Translations under genes and position numbers: made by a program | Notes under the pieces: model-generated | What the model saw: only the letters and a program-made list of their open reading frames with translations | Told to the model about the DNA's origin: nothing | Databases searched by the model: none | NCBI GenBank assembly: GCA_964625865.1 | Contig: CAZVEV010000006.1 | Coordinates: 1-49,728, forward strand | Length of the DNA: 49,728 nucleotides | Direction: 5' to 3' | Source: CAZVEV01 sp964625865 | Lineage (GTDB): Bacteria > Planctomycetota > Phycisphaerae > SM23-33 | In this document: positions 7,558 through 16,601 of the stretch, piece after piece | Position numbering within the stretch: position 1 is the first letter of the stretch | Layout: every line of letters starts with the position of its first letter

Positions 7558-8792
7558 TTCTCGATACGATACAGGTGCGTGTCGGTTCGCAGAAACAGGG
7601 CCCTGCCCGCCACCGCGGGGGTCGCCATCACGCGTCCGTCAAGGTCGTTGGCCGCCAGGGCCTTGTACGTGCGGGCCGGGGCAATCACGTGCGTCCGGCC
7701 GCGCTCGGAGAAGACATAGATGCGACCATCCGCGTAGAGCAGCGAGGCCGAATACTGCCCGCCGATCCGCTCGCGCCAGACCGTGCGTCCGGTCTTGGCC
7801 TCGACGCAGGCGGCCGAGCCGGTGTCGTCGACGAGGAACAGCAGGTCGTCGACCAGGAGGAACGAGGGTTTCTTGGGCACGCGCGTGGTCAACTTCCAGG
7901 CGATGTGCGTTCGCGTCACGTCGCCGCTGCCGTCCGGGCGGATGGCCCACAGTTCGGGATTGTCGTAGTCCATCACGAGGAAGACCAGCCCATGGCCGAA
8001 CAGCGGGCGGGGCGTCATGGACCACCCGCGGTGCCGGACCTTCCAGAACTCCTTTCCGGTGGTCGGGTCGTAGGAGATGATGGCCTTGGCGCACGGGCTG
8101 ATCAGTTGCTTGCGGCCGGCGGACTGGATGATGATAGGCGTGCAGTAGGCTTTGCGGCAGAAGCGGTGGACGCGGCGGTAGTCCTCGGAGCGCTTGGTCT
8201 TCCAGACGGTCTTTCCGGTGGTCTTGTCCAGCGCGACGACGTACTGCACGTCGATGCCGTCGACGGGGATTATCAGCAGTTTCCCGACGAGGATCGGCGA
8301 CGTGCCGGGCCCCATGTGGTGGTCGCAGTTCAGGTCGCGGCGGGCCCAGAGCACCTTGCCCGTCGCCGTATCCAGACACGCCGTGCCGTACGTGCCGAAA
8401 TGCACGTACACGCGCCCGGCTTCGACGGTGGGCGTGGGCGAGGCGTAGGTGTTGATCTTGGCGATCTTCTCGGGGCGGCGGACGTCGAAGAGCTTCAGAT
8501 CGTGGACGATCTTGCCTGTCCGACGGTCGACGCAGACGGCGTACAGCATCTTGCCGTCCGTCGTCGCCGTGGTCATCCATATCTGGTCGCCCCAGATCAC
8601 GGGCGATGACCAGCCGCGGCCGTGGATGGGCGTCTTCCACGTGATGTTCTTTCCGGGGCCCCATGTCAGGGGCAGCCCCGTCGCGTCGCTGTGTCCGTCG
8701 GCCGCGGGTCCGCGGAACTGGGGCCAGTTCTCATCGGCAAGGGCGGCCCCGCCCAGTATCGCCAGCGCCGCCGCACACAGTACATATCGCAT
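7554..8792 (-). CDS. Secreted PQQ-binding-like beta-propeller protein
   Basis: 412 residues from ATG 8792, preceded by GAGGTG; an in-frame GTG at 8798 is the alternative. A signal peptide ends near GGAALA, followed by ENWPQFRGPAADG, the typical opening of planctomycete PQQ-like proteins. Repeated blades carry the motifs TGKIVHDLKL, TGKVLWARRD, TGKTVWKTK, TGKEFWKV and TGRTVWRE. These are the tryptophan-docking repeats of an eight-bladed-type propeller. No dehydrogenase active-site acid or quinone-contacting cysteines are evident, so it is probably a binding or scaffold protein rather than an alcohol dehydrogenase. It sits between a helical-repeat protein (19 bases upstream) and the oxidoreductase. 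Its TAG stop falls inside a dispersed hairpin. Confidence 0.88.
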   Translation of the reverse strand: MRYVLCAAALAILGGAALADENWPQFRGPAADGHSDATGLPLTWGPGKNITWKTPIHGRGWSSPVIWGDQIWMTTATTDGKMLYAVCVDRRTGKIVHDLKLFDVRRPEKIAKINTYASPTPTVEAGRVYVHFGTYGTACLDTATGKVLWARRDLNCDHHMGPGTSPILVGKLLIIPVDGIDVQYVVALDKTTGKTVWKTKRSEDYRRVHRFCRKAYCTPIIIQSAGRKQLISPCAKAIISYDPTTGKEFWKVRHRGWSMTPRPLFGHGLVFLVMDYDNPELWAIRPDGSGDVTRTHIAWKLTTRVPKKPSFLLVDDLLFLVDDTGSAACVEAKTGRTVWRERIGGQYSASLLYADGRIYVFSERGRTHVIAPARTYKALAANDLDGRVMATPAVAGRALFLRTDTHLYRIEK

Positions 8793-8811
8793 GGTCACCT
8801 CGTCTGCTGAT

Positions 8812-10203
8812 TCACTGGCCCAGTGTCAGCGTGTTGATGTAGAACCACGTGCTGGCGTGGTTGCGGAAGCGCAGGAAGAAGTGATGGCCCACCGTGGCCG
8901 GGACCTTCAGGGTGAACTGGGCCCACTTGTTGCCCCCGGCCAACGGGCCGATGGCGGCCACCGTCTTGCCCTTGGGATCGAGGACCTCGATCGTGGTCTT
9001 GAAGATGGCCGCTCCCTTGTACCCGACGACTTTGACGCGCCGGCGGGAGCGGATCTCGTATAGCACGTCCTTGCCCGTCTTCTGGTCGAAATACACACCC
9101 TTGCCCGAAAACGGACCCAGCCCATCGGCGGTTTCCTGCACGGGAAACGGCGAGAACTGCTTGCCCACACCGAACGGCTTCATGCTCTTGTCGGCGATGA
9201 ACGCCCGTTGATCGCGCCCCCGCGGTGACGAGGCGGCGCCCAGACGCTTCAGTTCGGCTTCGATCTCCAGCAGGGCCGTCTTGGCCTTGAAGGACGCGAC
9301 GTCCTTGGCCGCGTGCAGTTCAATGAACCGCTGGTAGTAGGCTTCGGCGCGGCGGAGCACGGCGGACTTGTTGACCGCCAGTGCTCTTGGGTACAGCGTG
9401 TCGTGATACCACTTGCCCAGCGTCCCGCACGCGGCTTCCGGGGTCTGGTCGATGTCCGTCGCGGTCAGGGGCACACAGGTGCGATAGGTCTCGGCGACGT
9501 CCTTGTTGACGTACGGGACGGCCCGGTCCGGCTCATCGAGATCCAGCACGAGCGTCTTGACCAGGAGGTCCCGCACCGCGGTGCTGGTCGGGTCTTTCTT
9601 GAGGGTCTCGACATAGCGTTCGACGCGGCGCACGGCCTCGCTGCGATGCACGGCCAGTCGCATGCGCGCGGTGATCTCAGCTTTCTCGGGCAGCCGGAGC
9701 GTCGTGGCGACCGAGAGGGCCTGACGATAAGCTCCCGCCGCTTCGCCCCAGCGGCGGTTCTTCTCGCGGGCCGCTGCAATGTTCAGGACAGACCGGAGCA
9801 GCGTCTCGCCGGCCTCGATGCGCTGGTCACGATCCCGCGTCATGCGGAACCAGCGTGTGAGAAATTCGATGCGCCGCTCCTGCCACGTGTCGATGCGTTT
9901 CGGGGCGATCTTGACCAGCAGATCGAGCGACTTGGTCACCGTATCCCGCACTTCGGGCGTTACGGGGCTCTTGAGCCCGTATTCGACGGCCTGTGCGAGC
10001 AGGGGGACCTGCAGCGACGGATTGTCGGGCACCTGGCCCGCGGCGTGGTGGAAGTCCAGCGTCCGCTGGGTATTCGTCTTGGCCTGTGTGGCGATCTGGG
10101 CGATGAGATCGTCGACGGCCTTGTCCGCCCGCGCATCGGATGCCGCGGCCGCGACGAGCAGACACGCTATGAGTACGGCATACCGTATGGTTCGGATGAT
10201 CAC
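8812..10203 (-). CDS. Secreted alpha-helical repeat protein with C-terminal beta-sandwich, function unknown
   Basis: 463 residues. The start is GTG 10203 because a strong GGGAGGA lies 6 bases upstream and it gives a clean signal peptide (MIIRTIRYAVLIACLLVAAA, ending DARA). Residues about 30-330 are helical and TPR-like (RWGEAAGAYRQALS, RRAEAYYQRFIELHA). The last 110 residues are beta-rich: a GGNKWAQFTLKVPATVGHHF stretch, then a C-terminal half ending TWFYINTLTLGQ. This recalls a carbohydrate-binding-like or NPCBM-like sandwich. It heads the operon with the propeller protein and the Tat oxidoreductase. No catalytic motif is recognised, and the domain naming is inference. Confidence 0.8.
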   Translation of the reverse strand: MIIRTIRYAVLIACLLVAAAASDARADKAVDDLIAQIATQAKTNTQRTLDFHHAAGQVPDNPSLQVPLLAQAVEYGLKSPVTPEVRDTVTKSLDLLVKIAPKRIDTWQERRIEFLTRWFRMTRDRDQRIEAGETLLRSVLNIAAAREKNRRWGEAAGAYRQALSVATTLRLPEKAEITARMRLAVHRSEAVRRVERYVETLKKDPTSTAVRDLLVKTLVLDLDEPDRAVPYVNKDVAETYRTCVPLTATDIDQTPEAACGTLGKWYHDTLYPRALAVNKSAVLRRAEAYYQRFIELHAAKDVASFKAKTALLEIEAELKRLGAASSPRGRDQRAFIADKSMKPFGVGKQFSPFPVQETADGLGPFSGKGVYFDQKTGKDVLYEIRSRRRVKVVGYKGAAIFKTTIEVLDPKGKTVAAIGPLAGGNKWAQFTLKVPATVGHHFFLRFRNHASTWFYINTLTLGQ

Positions 10204-10250
10204 AGGTATCCTCCCGGACGACCGGGACAATGAAACGTACATACACACAG

Positions 10251-10278
10251 AGTATACAACCCCGCGCGGGGGCCTCAA
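10251..10278 (-). promoter_or_regulatory. Putative sigma-70-type promoter for the 10203-6140 operon
   Basis: On the minus strand a TTGAGG hexamer (10278-10273) is separated by 16 bases from TATACT (10256-10251). Transcription would start near 10244, about 40 bases before the GTG start at 10203, which leaves room for its strong ribosome-binding site. The match is by eye only. Confidence 0.45.
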
Positions 10279-10418
10279 GGCCGTACGGCAAACCATCGGG
10301 CTTGCGTGGACGGGCGATGAGCGTAAGGTATCTGGAGCGGCCCGCGATGCGCGTGGGCGAACATCTGTCCGGGAGCGTGACCGAGTTCCCGGGGACTTCC
10401 TTCAGGTGAGAACCAGAC

Positions 10419-11348
10419 ATGTCAGACCTTACGATACGGGCCATGGAACCGGACGAGTGGGACGAAGTGGCCGAGTTGATCCGCGTTTCGACGAATCAGT
10501 GGTACGAGGCCCACGCCCGGGGGGCGATCTTCACAGGCCCGGCCGACGCGACGCGGCTGTTCTGCGAGGTCTACGAGGCGCTCGATCCGGGCTACTGCGT
10601 GGTGGCCCGGGACACCGCAACGGGACGACTGGCCGGTTCGTGCTTCTACCGCGAGCGCGAAACGCACATGGCGCTGGGCATCATGAACGCCCATGCGGAC
10701 TTTGCCGGTCGCAGCGTGGCCAGCCGACTCCTGAAGTTCATCACCGACTATGCCGACCAGCGCCGCCTGCCCATACGCCTGGTCTCCAGCGCGATCAACC
10801 TGGATTCCTTCTCGCTGTATAATCGCGCCGGCTTCGTGCCGCGGATGATCTTCCACGACATGATCATCGAATCGCCGCCCGAGGGCCTGGCCGCCACGCT
10901 GGACGGGGCGGATCGCATACGACCGGCCACGCCGGACGACGTGGGGGCCATGGCGGACCTGGAAGCTGAACTGGTCGGCATCCGACGAGAGAAGGACTAC
11001 CGGTTCTTCATCGACAACGCGATGGGGATATGGCACACGTTGGTGCTCGAAGGAGTTGACGGCGGGCTCGACGGTTTTCTGGGATCTGTCTTCCACCCGG
11101 GCAGCCACATCGTCGGCCCGGGGGTCATGCGTAGCGAGGCGGCCGCGGCCGTCCTGATCGCCGCCCAACTCGACCACCACCGGGGGCGAACGCCCCTGCT
11201 CCTTGTGCCCGCCGAGGCGACCGGACTCGTGCGGACCCTCTACGACTGGGGCGCGCGGAACTGCGAGCTGCACTTCGCGCAGGTCCGCGGCGAGTACCCG
11301 AAGCCGACCGGCCTGATCATGCCCACCTTCATGCCCGAAACGGGTTGA
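10419..11348 (+). CDS. Double-domain GNAT family N-acetyltransferase
   Basis: 309 residues. The N-terminal half (about 1-150) starts LTIRAMEPDEWDEVAELI and has a GNAT core with strand-helix pieces GRLAGSCFYRERETHMALGIMN, ADFAGRSVASRLLKFITDYA (a degenerate acetyl-CoA loop) and NLDSFSLYNRAGFVPR, the typical NxxSxxLYxxxGF pattern. The second half restarts with RIRPATPDDVGAMADLEAE, a second GNAT fold lacking a clear Q/RxxGxG/A loop, so one domain may be non-catalytic. No signal peptide is present, so it should be cytoplasmic. The substrate is unknown. It is transcribed alone, convergent with the esterase. Confidence 0.85.
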   Translation: MSDLTIRAMEPDEWDEVAELIRVSTNQWYEAHARGAIFTGPADATRLFCEVYEALDPGYCVVARDTATGRLAGSCFYRERETHMALGIMNAHADFAGRSVASRLLKFITDYADQRRLPIRLVSSAINLDSFSLYNRAGFVPRMIFHDMIIESPPEGLAATLDGADRIRPATPDDVGAMADLEAELVGIRREKDYRFFIDNAMGIWHTLVLEGVDGGLDGFLGSVFHPGSHIVGPGVMRSEAAAAVLIAAQLDHHRGRTPLLLVPAEATGLVRTLYDWGARNCELHFAQVRGEYPKPTGLIMPTFMPETG

Positions 11349-11382
11349 CGCTCTGTCCGAGTGCGACCGCTGGTGCGCCGAG

Positions 11383-11478
11383 ACACGCGGGGCAAGCCCC
11401 GCCGCTTAACCTTGCAGGCGGAAACCGTGGACGTTCTATTCGCTTGCATTGTTTAGCGGGCGAGCTTGCTCGCCGTGT
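11383..11478. repeat. Family B palindrome, copy 1
   Basis: The left arm (11383-11410) reads ACACGCGGGGCAAGCCCCG then CCGCTTAAC. The right arm (11451-11478) is its imperfect complement, GTTTAGCGGGCGAGCTTGCT and so on. Each arm is itself a small hairpin around GCAAGC/GCTTGC, which gives a cruciform-like structure. It lies between convergent genes. A second, inverted version is at 13013-13122. Confidence 0.8.
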
Positions 11479-11517
11479 TTTCCGCTGGTCCGCACTGACC
11501 CGCGACCTCGCCGGGGT

Positions 11518-12909
11518 TTACTCGCCCGTGCCGCCTTGCCAGTTCTTGGTCTGGAAGGGGGACGCCGGCAGACCGGCTTTGTTGACGAGGTTCGGGTTCG
11601 CCGTCTTGTGCCAGCCGAATCGTACGTGCTTCGGCGCCGTTACGCCCGGGGCCGAGACCACGACGGTCTGCCCGTCGATGACGGCCTTGGCGGGCACGAA
11701 CTTGCCGTCGGCCCCAGCGATGGCGAACTCGCTCAGGTCCTTGCCGTCACGGCTGGCCAGGCCCCCGTCAGCGTGGGCGAAGCTGAGGCGGATCTTCCCG
11801 CCCTCGATCTTCTGTGACGTAAACAGCGGGCCGGAGTAAACGATGCCCTTGACGCCGTAGTCCTTCGTCAGCGCCCACAGCGCCAGGCGGTTGCCCACCG
11901 GCTTCTTCATTCGCGGGTGGATGTCCTTGATATTGTCCACCAGGTCGGTGGTGACGGCCATCCCGGTCCCCGAGATCTTGAGGCTCTTGACCTGGCCCTC
12001 CCAGAGGGCGGGCAGTTGTCCGGGCCCGTAGCGGCCGGCCCAGGGGGCGATCTGCACGAAGTAGAATGACAACTTATCATTGTTCCACGTCTTGCGCCAG
12101 CCTTCGACGAGAGCCTTGGTCTTGTCGTAGTACGCCAGCCCGTTCTGTCGCAACACATTGGTCTCGCCCTGGTACCAGATGGCCCCGCGAATCGGGAACG
12201 GCTGAAGCGGGGCAATCATCGCGTTGTACATCCCGCCGCCTTGCTTCCTGGCGGCGTCGGTGACCGTCCACGGCTCGATGGGCGAACCGCCCCAGGAGCT
12301 GTTGATCAGGCCGATGGGCATTTTCAGATCTTTCGCCAGCCGCTGTCCGAAGAAAAACAGGACGGCGGAGAAGCGCCCGACGGTTTGCGGCGAGCACGCC
12401 TGCCAGGCATCCTTACCTCGCGTGGCCAGAACGATGTCCTTGGCCGGTGCCTTGGCCTGGACCTTCTTGACGTGCAGCAGACGGATGGTGGGGTAGTTGG
12501 CCTTGGCGATGGCTTCTTTTCCGCCCGCCGACCCGCCAAGGGTCCACTCCATGTTCGACTGTCCCGAGCCGACCCAGACCTCGCCGACCAGGATGTTGCT
12601 CAACTCAATCGTGTTGCTGCCCTTGACGGTCATCGTCAGGGGCTTCTGACCGGCGGCATACTTCATCGCGGGCATCGTGACGGACCACGCACCGTCGGCA
12701 CCGGCCGTCGCCGTCTTGCTGGCGCCGCACATCGTGACGGTCACCTTCTCGTTCGCATCGGCCCAGCCCCACACCGGCAGCGGCACGTCGCGCTGGATGA
12801 CCATGTTGTTGCCAATGACGGTCGGCAGGGTCACCTTGGCCTGGGCGGTCCCTGCGGCGAGAACCAGGCAAACACTGACGACGATCAGAACACTCCAGAG
12901 ACGTTTCAT
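11518..12909 (-). CDS. Sialate O-acetylesterase family SGNH hydrolase, secreted
   Basis: 463 residues with a signal peptide (1-24, AAGTAQA) and an AAGGGA ribosome-binding site. An N-terminal beta domain has NNMVIQRDVPLPVWGWADANE, the hallmark opening of bacterial sialate O-acetylesterases. The nucleophile block GEVWVGSGQSNMEW has Ser118, followed by INSSWGGSPIEPWT and AIWYQGETN. A DIHPRMK segment supplies the Asp-x-His pair. The family removes acetyl groups from sialic acids or, in plant-polymer degraders, from acetylated xylan and pectin. In a planctomycete with other carbohydrate proteins nearby, polysaccharide deacetylation is as likely as sialate use. No sialidase or transporter is adjacent. 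Confidence 0.93.
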   Translation of the reverse strand: MKRLWSVLIVVSVCLVLAAGTAQAKVTLPTVIGNNMVIQRDVPLPVWGWADANEKVTVTMCGASKTATAGADGAWSVTMPAMKYAAGQKPLTMTVKGSNTIELSNILVGEVWVGSGQSNMEWTLGGSAGGKEAIAKANYPTIRLLHVKKVQAKAPAKDIVLATRGKDAWQACSPQTVGRFSAVLFFFGQRLAKDLKMPIGLINSSWGGSPIEPWTVTDAARKQGGGMYNAMIAPLQPFPIRGAIWYQGETNVLRQNGLAYYDKTKALVEGWRKTWNNDKLSFYFVQIAPWAGRYGPGQLPALWEGQVKSLKISGTGMAVTTDLVDNIKDIHPRMKKPVGNRLALWALTKDYGVKGIVYSGPLFTSQKIEGGKIRLSFAHADGGLASRDGKDLSEFAIAGADGKFVPAKAVIDGQTVVVSAPGVTAPKHVRFGWHKTANPNLVNKAGLPASPFQTKNWQGGTGE

Positions 12910-13269
12910 CTGTAATCCCTTTCATGGCGAGACAGGACCGACATCGATCGGTCACGAAGGCGGTCATTAGACCGGATGAGGCGTCGGCGTGCAATATTGC
13001 TGTTTCGTCCATGTTTAGCGGCGGGGCTTGCCCCGCGTGCGGCGTCGGTTCCGACGCCGAAATGCATCGAACACACTGCGTCAATCGGACGGACACACGG
13101 TGGGCAAGCCCGCCCGCTGAACAGGGAAGACATCTCGTCAGTCGCACGTTTGGACCCTCGGGCGTCTTTGCGGGGAGCGGTTCGACGCGATTTGGTCTTT
13201 TCGGCGGGAAGCGATGGCGATAGGATTATAGATGGTTGCTAGAGACCCAACCCGATGGGAGAAACACCG
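12910..13269. promoter_or_regulatory. Divergent intergenic region holding a family B hairpin
   Basis: This 360-base region separates the esterase (minus) from the coiled-coil protein (plus). It contains the large palindrome at 13013-13122 and an AT-richer stretch near 13200-13250 that could carry the plus-strand promoter. No convincing open frame of its own is present. Confidence 0.5.
13013..13122. repeat. Family B palindrome, copy 2
   Basis: The left arm GTTTAGCGGCGGGGCTTGCC (from 13013) pairs imperfectly with the right arm ending GCCCGCCCGCTGAAC at 13122. An inner hairpin GGCGTCGG-TT-CCGACGCC lies at 13041-13058. The orientation is opposite to the copy at 11383. Confidence 0.8.
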
Positions 13270-14322
13270 ATGAGACAGATCAGAGTGCTTGTGTGCTGCG
13301 CGGTGACGATGGCGCTGGTCCTGCCCGTGTGTGCCCAGGACGATGCCAAGACTCCGGACGATGCCGACGCCCTCAAGGCGAAGTACGCCGCGGCCTATAA
13401 GGAACGTCGGAAACTCCAGTACGACCTGTCCGCGATCCGGCGAAGGATTGAGCAGAGCGAGGCGGGACTGGCCCTGCGCAAGACGGCCGACGCTGCGGAC
13501 AAGGCCGCGCGGGATGCCGAGCAGAACAATCCGGGTATCGTCGCTGCCATGAAGGCGGAACGTGAAGCGTATGAAGCCATGCAGAAAGCACGCGAGGACG
13601 ACCTGAAGGCGAATCCCGAGACGGCGGCCCTTGTCCGGAAGATCGAGGAAGCGGAGGACTCGCGCGCCGCAATGACCTACACGCTGGCGCTGGCGGATCT
13701 CAAACTGCGCCACCGGGACTCGCCGATCAATCGTGCCCTGGCGGAAGACCCTGAACTGAGGGCCCTCGAGCGGGCCATCTCCAGCAAGTCTCGGGACCGC
13801 CAGGCCTACGCCAAGGCGCGAAAGGCTTACGAGGACGCCCGCAACGCCGCGCTGGCCGTGATGCCCGAGGGCAAGGCCCTGCTGAAGGAGATCGCCGAAG
13901 CCAAGGCCGTTCTTGCCGAAGTCACCGAGACCGGGCAGGCGGCACGGAAGAAGTTGATGGAATTGCGCTACAAGCGCGGCCGGGGCCCCGAGAGCAAAGC
14001 CGTCACCGAAGCCAACGCACGCTACCGCGCCGCCGGCGAGGCCAGGCGGGCGGCCTACAACACGCCGGAGCTGAAGGCCCTGGCCGACGCCCGCCGCGAG
14101 GCGCGCAAGACCCTCTACGATGGGATCAATGCCCTGGTCGCGAAGGATCCCGAAGGTGCGGCCCTGACGGCCAAGATCGCCGAAATCGAGAAGACGATTC
14201 GCGAACTTCAGTCCCAGCGAGATTCCCACCCGCGCAAGTCCAGGGGATCGAAGAAGTCCAAGTCCAAGTCCAAGAAGCCCGAGTCCGAGCGCTCGAGCGC
14301 CCGGATCAAACTGAACACATAG
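13270..14322 (+). CDS. Secreted coiled-coil protein with basic Lys/Ser tail, function unknown
   Basis: 350 residues from ATG 13270, chosen because GGGAG sits 8 bases upstream and the preceding in-frame ATG (13255) overlaps that site. The signal peptide (MRQIRVLVCCAVTMALVLPV, ending CAQ) may be lipoprotein-like. The body (residues 30-320) is almost entirely charged helix with repeated Ala/Glu/Lys/Arg heptad character and periodic PE or PEG breaks (NPETAAL, DPELRAL, MPEGKALL, TPELKAL, DPEGAAL). This suggests about six helical units of 40-50 residues. The tail is rich in KS and KK pairs. I know of no function; a periplasmic structural or nucleic-acid-binding role is possible. Confidence 0.8.
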   Translation: MRQIRVLVCCAVTMALVLPVCAQDDAKTPDDADALKAKYAAAYKERRKLQYDLSAIRRRIEQSEAGLALRKTADAADKAARDAEQNNPGIVAAMKAEREAYEAMQKAREDDLKANPETAALVRKIEEAEDSRAAMTYTLALADLKLRHRDSPINRALAEDPELRALERAISSKSRDRQAYAKARKAYEDARNAALAVMPEGKALLKEIAEAKAVLAEVTETGQAARKKLMELRYKRGRGPESKAVTEANARYRAAGEARRAAYNTPELKALADARREARKTLYDGINALVAKDPEGAALTAKIAEIEKTIRELQSQRDSHPRKSRGSKKSKSKSKKPESERSSARIKLNT

Positions 14323-14341
14323 CGCATCTACTGTCCGGAGC

Positions 14342-14433
14342 GGGTGCCGTGGGCTGCGGAGCGTAGCGGAGCAACTACGTTTCACCGCGCTTGACGTGGT
14401 TGCTCCGCTACGCTCCGCAGCCCACGCCACCCC
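14342..14433. repeat. Family A palindrome, copy 2
   Basis: The left arm starts GGGTGCCGTGGGCTGCGGAG at 14342 and ends CTACGT at 14380. The right arm runs 14394-14433 and contains GCTCCGCAGCCCACG. Arms are about 39 bp with a 13-base loop. It is located between two co-oriented genes, about 100 bases upstream of the SMP-30 start. Confidence 0.88.
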
Positions 14434-14531
14434 GACTTAGCGTCCTTGCGGGCGGCAAGGGCTTGTGATAGTCTCCTGCTCAGTTGCCGCGTTGGCGGCC
14501 ACGTCCGTTTCCATAGAACAGGAGACGCACT

Positions 14532-15407
14532 ATGAACGCAGTGGAACACCTCATCCCCTCACAGGACCAGGCCGGCGAGACGCCCATCTGGGTCCCGAAT
14601 CAGCAGGCCGTCTACTGGATCGACCTCGAAGGGTCATGCGTGCATCGCTACGAGCCGGCCACGGGCGACCAGAAGGACTGGACCCTGGACGTGCCGGTCA
14701 CCGCCCTGGCCCGTCGCGCCGGCGGGGGGTGGGTTTTGGGCACTAAGACGGGACTGGCGTTCTGGGACGAGGAGACCAACACGTCGGAGTTTATCGTGGA
14801 CCCGACGGCCGACAACGACGCCCTGCGGTTCAACGACATTGCCGTCGACCGCCAGGGGCGCCTGCTGGCCGGGACGGCAAACGTGGTGCAGTTCGACGCG
14901 CCTGAGGGCGTGCTCTACCGCCTCGACCCCGACCGGACGCTCCACACGATTGACGAGGGCTACGCGGTGGCCAACGGCATCGGCTTCAGCCCGGACGGGG
15001 GCACGCTCTACGTGACGGACATGTTCCACAACCAGATCATCGCGATGGATTACGACACGGCGGCCGGCACGGTGAGCAACCGGCGCACGTTCGTGGAAGT
15101 TCCGGCCGAGGCGGGCCTGCCCGACGGGCTGATCGTCGACGCCGACGGCTTCATCTGGAGCGCGCACTGGGGCGGCTCGCGCATTACCCGCTACGACCCC
15201 GACGGGACGATCGAACGCGAGGTCCCCCTGCCCGCCGCAAACGTCACCTGCATGGGATTCGGCGGGGCGGAACTGGACGAACTGTACATCACGACGGCAT
15301 GGTTCCTGCTCAGCGACGACGAGCGGGCCGCCCAGCCGCAGGCCGGTGACCTCTTCCGCCTGAAGAGCGAAGTCAGAGGACTCATCGAGCCCGAGTTTGC
15401 AGGCTAA
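14532..15407 (+). CDS. SMP-30/gluconolactonase family sugar lactonase
   Basis: 291 residues with a strong AGGAGA ribosome-binding site. The six-bladed propeller shows the family metal ligands in context: Glu in QAGETPIWVP (residue 16), Asn in RFNDIAVD and VANGIGFSPDG, and Asp in GLPDGLIVDADGFIW. The match to the sugar lactonase/regucalcin family (hydrolysis of aldonolactones) is close along the full length. No signal peptide is visible, so it is cytoplasmic. It is followed 30 bases later by a UroD-like methyltransferase, and the two are probably cotranscribed. The sugar is unknown. Confidence 0.92.
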   Translation: MNAVEHLIPSQDQAGETPIWVPNQQAVYWIDLEGSCVHRYEPATGDQKDWTLDVPVTALARRAGGGWVLGTKTGLAFWDEETNTSEFIVDPTADNDALRFNDIAVDRQGRLLAGTANVVQFDAPEGVLYRLDPDRTLHTIDEGYAVANGIGFSPDGGTLYVTDMFHNQIIAMDYDTAAGTVSNRRTFVEVPAEAGLPDGLIVDADGFIWSAHWGGSRITRYDPDGTIEREVPLPAANVTCMGFGGAELDELYITTAWFLLSDDERAAQPQAGDLFRLKSEVRGLIEPEFAG

Positions 15408-15437
15408 CGCCGACCGAAACGACAAGGAGAACGCCCC

Positions 15438-16601
15438 ATGGCCCTGACGAAGGAAGAGCGAGTCCTGCGAGTGATCAACCGCCAGGACGTGGATTACCTG
15501 CCCAGCCAGATCACCTTCTCGGATCGCACGCGGGACGGCGAGATCAGTGAAGCACTCGGCATCGACGCGGGCCAACTCGACGATTATCTGGAGAACCACA
15601 TCCACATCGCCCTGTGTGCCCACGACAAGGCGCTGTTCTACCGCAACGACCGCGAGTCGATGGAGAAGCTCAAGGCGATGGGGTTTGCGGGCATGGACTG
15701 GGAAAACCACATCGTCTACGACGCGTGGGGCATGGGCATTACGGTGGGGTCCGACGGGTTCTTCTCCGAGTTCCATCCGCTGTCCAAGACCGCCACTCCA
15801 CGAGTTGCCGAGCACATGCCCCCCGACGTCAATCGCGAAGTGCTCTTCCAGGACGTCGAGGAAGCGGTAGCCAACTACACCGTTCCCGACATCACGCGCC
15901 CGGGGCTGTTCGACGAGATGAAGGCCGAACTCGACGAACTCTCGGGCGACTTCCTGGTCATGCCCTCGGGGTATTACGGCATCTACGAGCGCGGCTGCGG
16001 GCTGATGGACTTCGAACAGTTCATGATGAACATGGCCATGCGCCCCGCGGTGATCCATGAACTGCTGGACAAGATCACCGACTACAAGGTCGAGTACGCC
16101 CGCAAGGTCGTCGAGATGGGCTTCAAGGTCGCCCACCACGGGGACGACCTGGGCATGCAGTGCGGGCCGATGATGTCCGAGACGATGTTCCGCGAGTTCG
16201 TCCTGCCGAGACTGGAGCGGGCGTGGCAGCCGTACAACGACGCGGGGATCCCGATCATCCTGCACTCGTGCGGCGACATCACGCGGTTCATCCCGGATTT
16301 GCTGGCCATCGGGCTGCGCGTCTTCGAGCCGGTCCAGCCGTGCATGGACCTGGAACTGCTCAAACGCGAGTTCGGCGCCGACCTGGTGTTCTGGGGCGGG
16401 ATCGAGACGCAGGACCTCCTGCCGTTCGGCACGCCTGAGCAGGTCAAGGAGATGGCCCGCAAGACCATCCGCACGTTGGGCAAGGGTGGGGGGCACATCA
16501 TCGCCCCCAGCCAGGAAGTAATGAACGACGTGCCTATCGCCAACGTCAAGGCCCTCGTCGAGACCATCGTCGAGGAACGCCAGACCGTCCTGGGGCTCTG
16601 A
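15438..16601 (+). CDS. Uroporphyrinogen decarboxylase-like (URO-D superfamily) methyltransferase
   Basis: 387 residues with AAGGAGA just upstream. The sequence fits the URO-D/MtaA TIM-barrel superfamily: an N-terminal KEERVLRVINRQDVDYLP, a central VAHHGDDLGMQCGPMMS, and ILHSCGDI, whose His-x-Cys can ligate zinc in cobamide-dependent methyltransferases. A third ligand Cys near the C-terminus, as in MtaA, is not obvious (the region reads HIIAPSQEV), so metal binding is uncertain. True HemE enzymes differ in their N-terminal arginine motif. Such proteins are abundant in anaerobic Planctomycetota, where demethylation of glycan or phenyl ethers is often proposed. No corrinoid protein lies next to it. 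Confidence 0.88.
   Translation: MALTKEERVLRVINRQDVDYLPSQITFSDRTRDGEISEALGIDAGQLDDYLENHIHIALCAHDKALFYRNDRESMEKLKAMGFAGMDWENHIVYDAWGMGITVGSDGFFSEFHPLSKTATPRVAEHMPPDVNREVLFQDVEEAVANYTVPDITRPGLFDEMKAELDELSGDFLVMPSGYYGIYERGCGLMDFEQFMMNMAMRPAVIHELLDKITDYKVEYARKVVEMGFKVAHHGDDLGMQCGPMMSETMFREFVLPRLERAWQPYNDAGIPIILHSCGDITRFIPDLLAIGLRVFEPVQPCMDLELLKREFGADLVFWGGIETQDLLPFGTPEQVKEMARKTIRTLGKGGGHIIAPSQEVMNDVPIANVKALVETIVEERQTVLGL

Noticed and set aside
14634..16496. Long minus-strand open frame opposite the SMP-30 and UroD-like genes
   Set aside because: It spans two well-supported plus-strand genes and their gap and has shadow-like composition.
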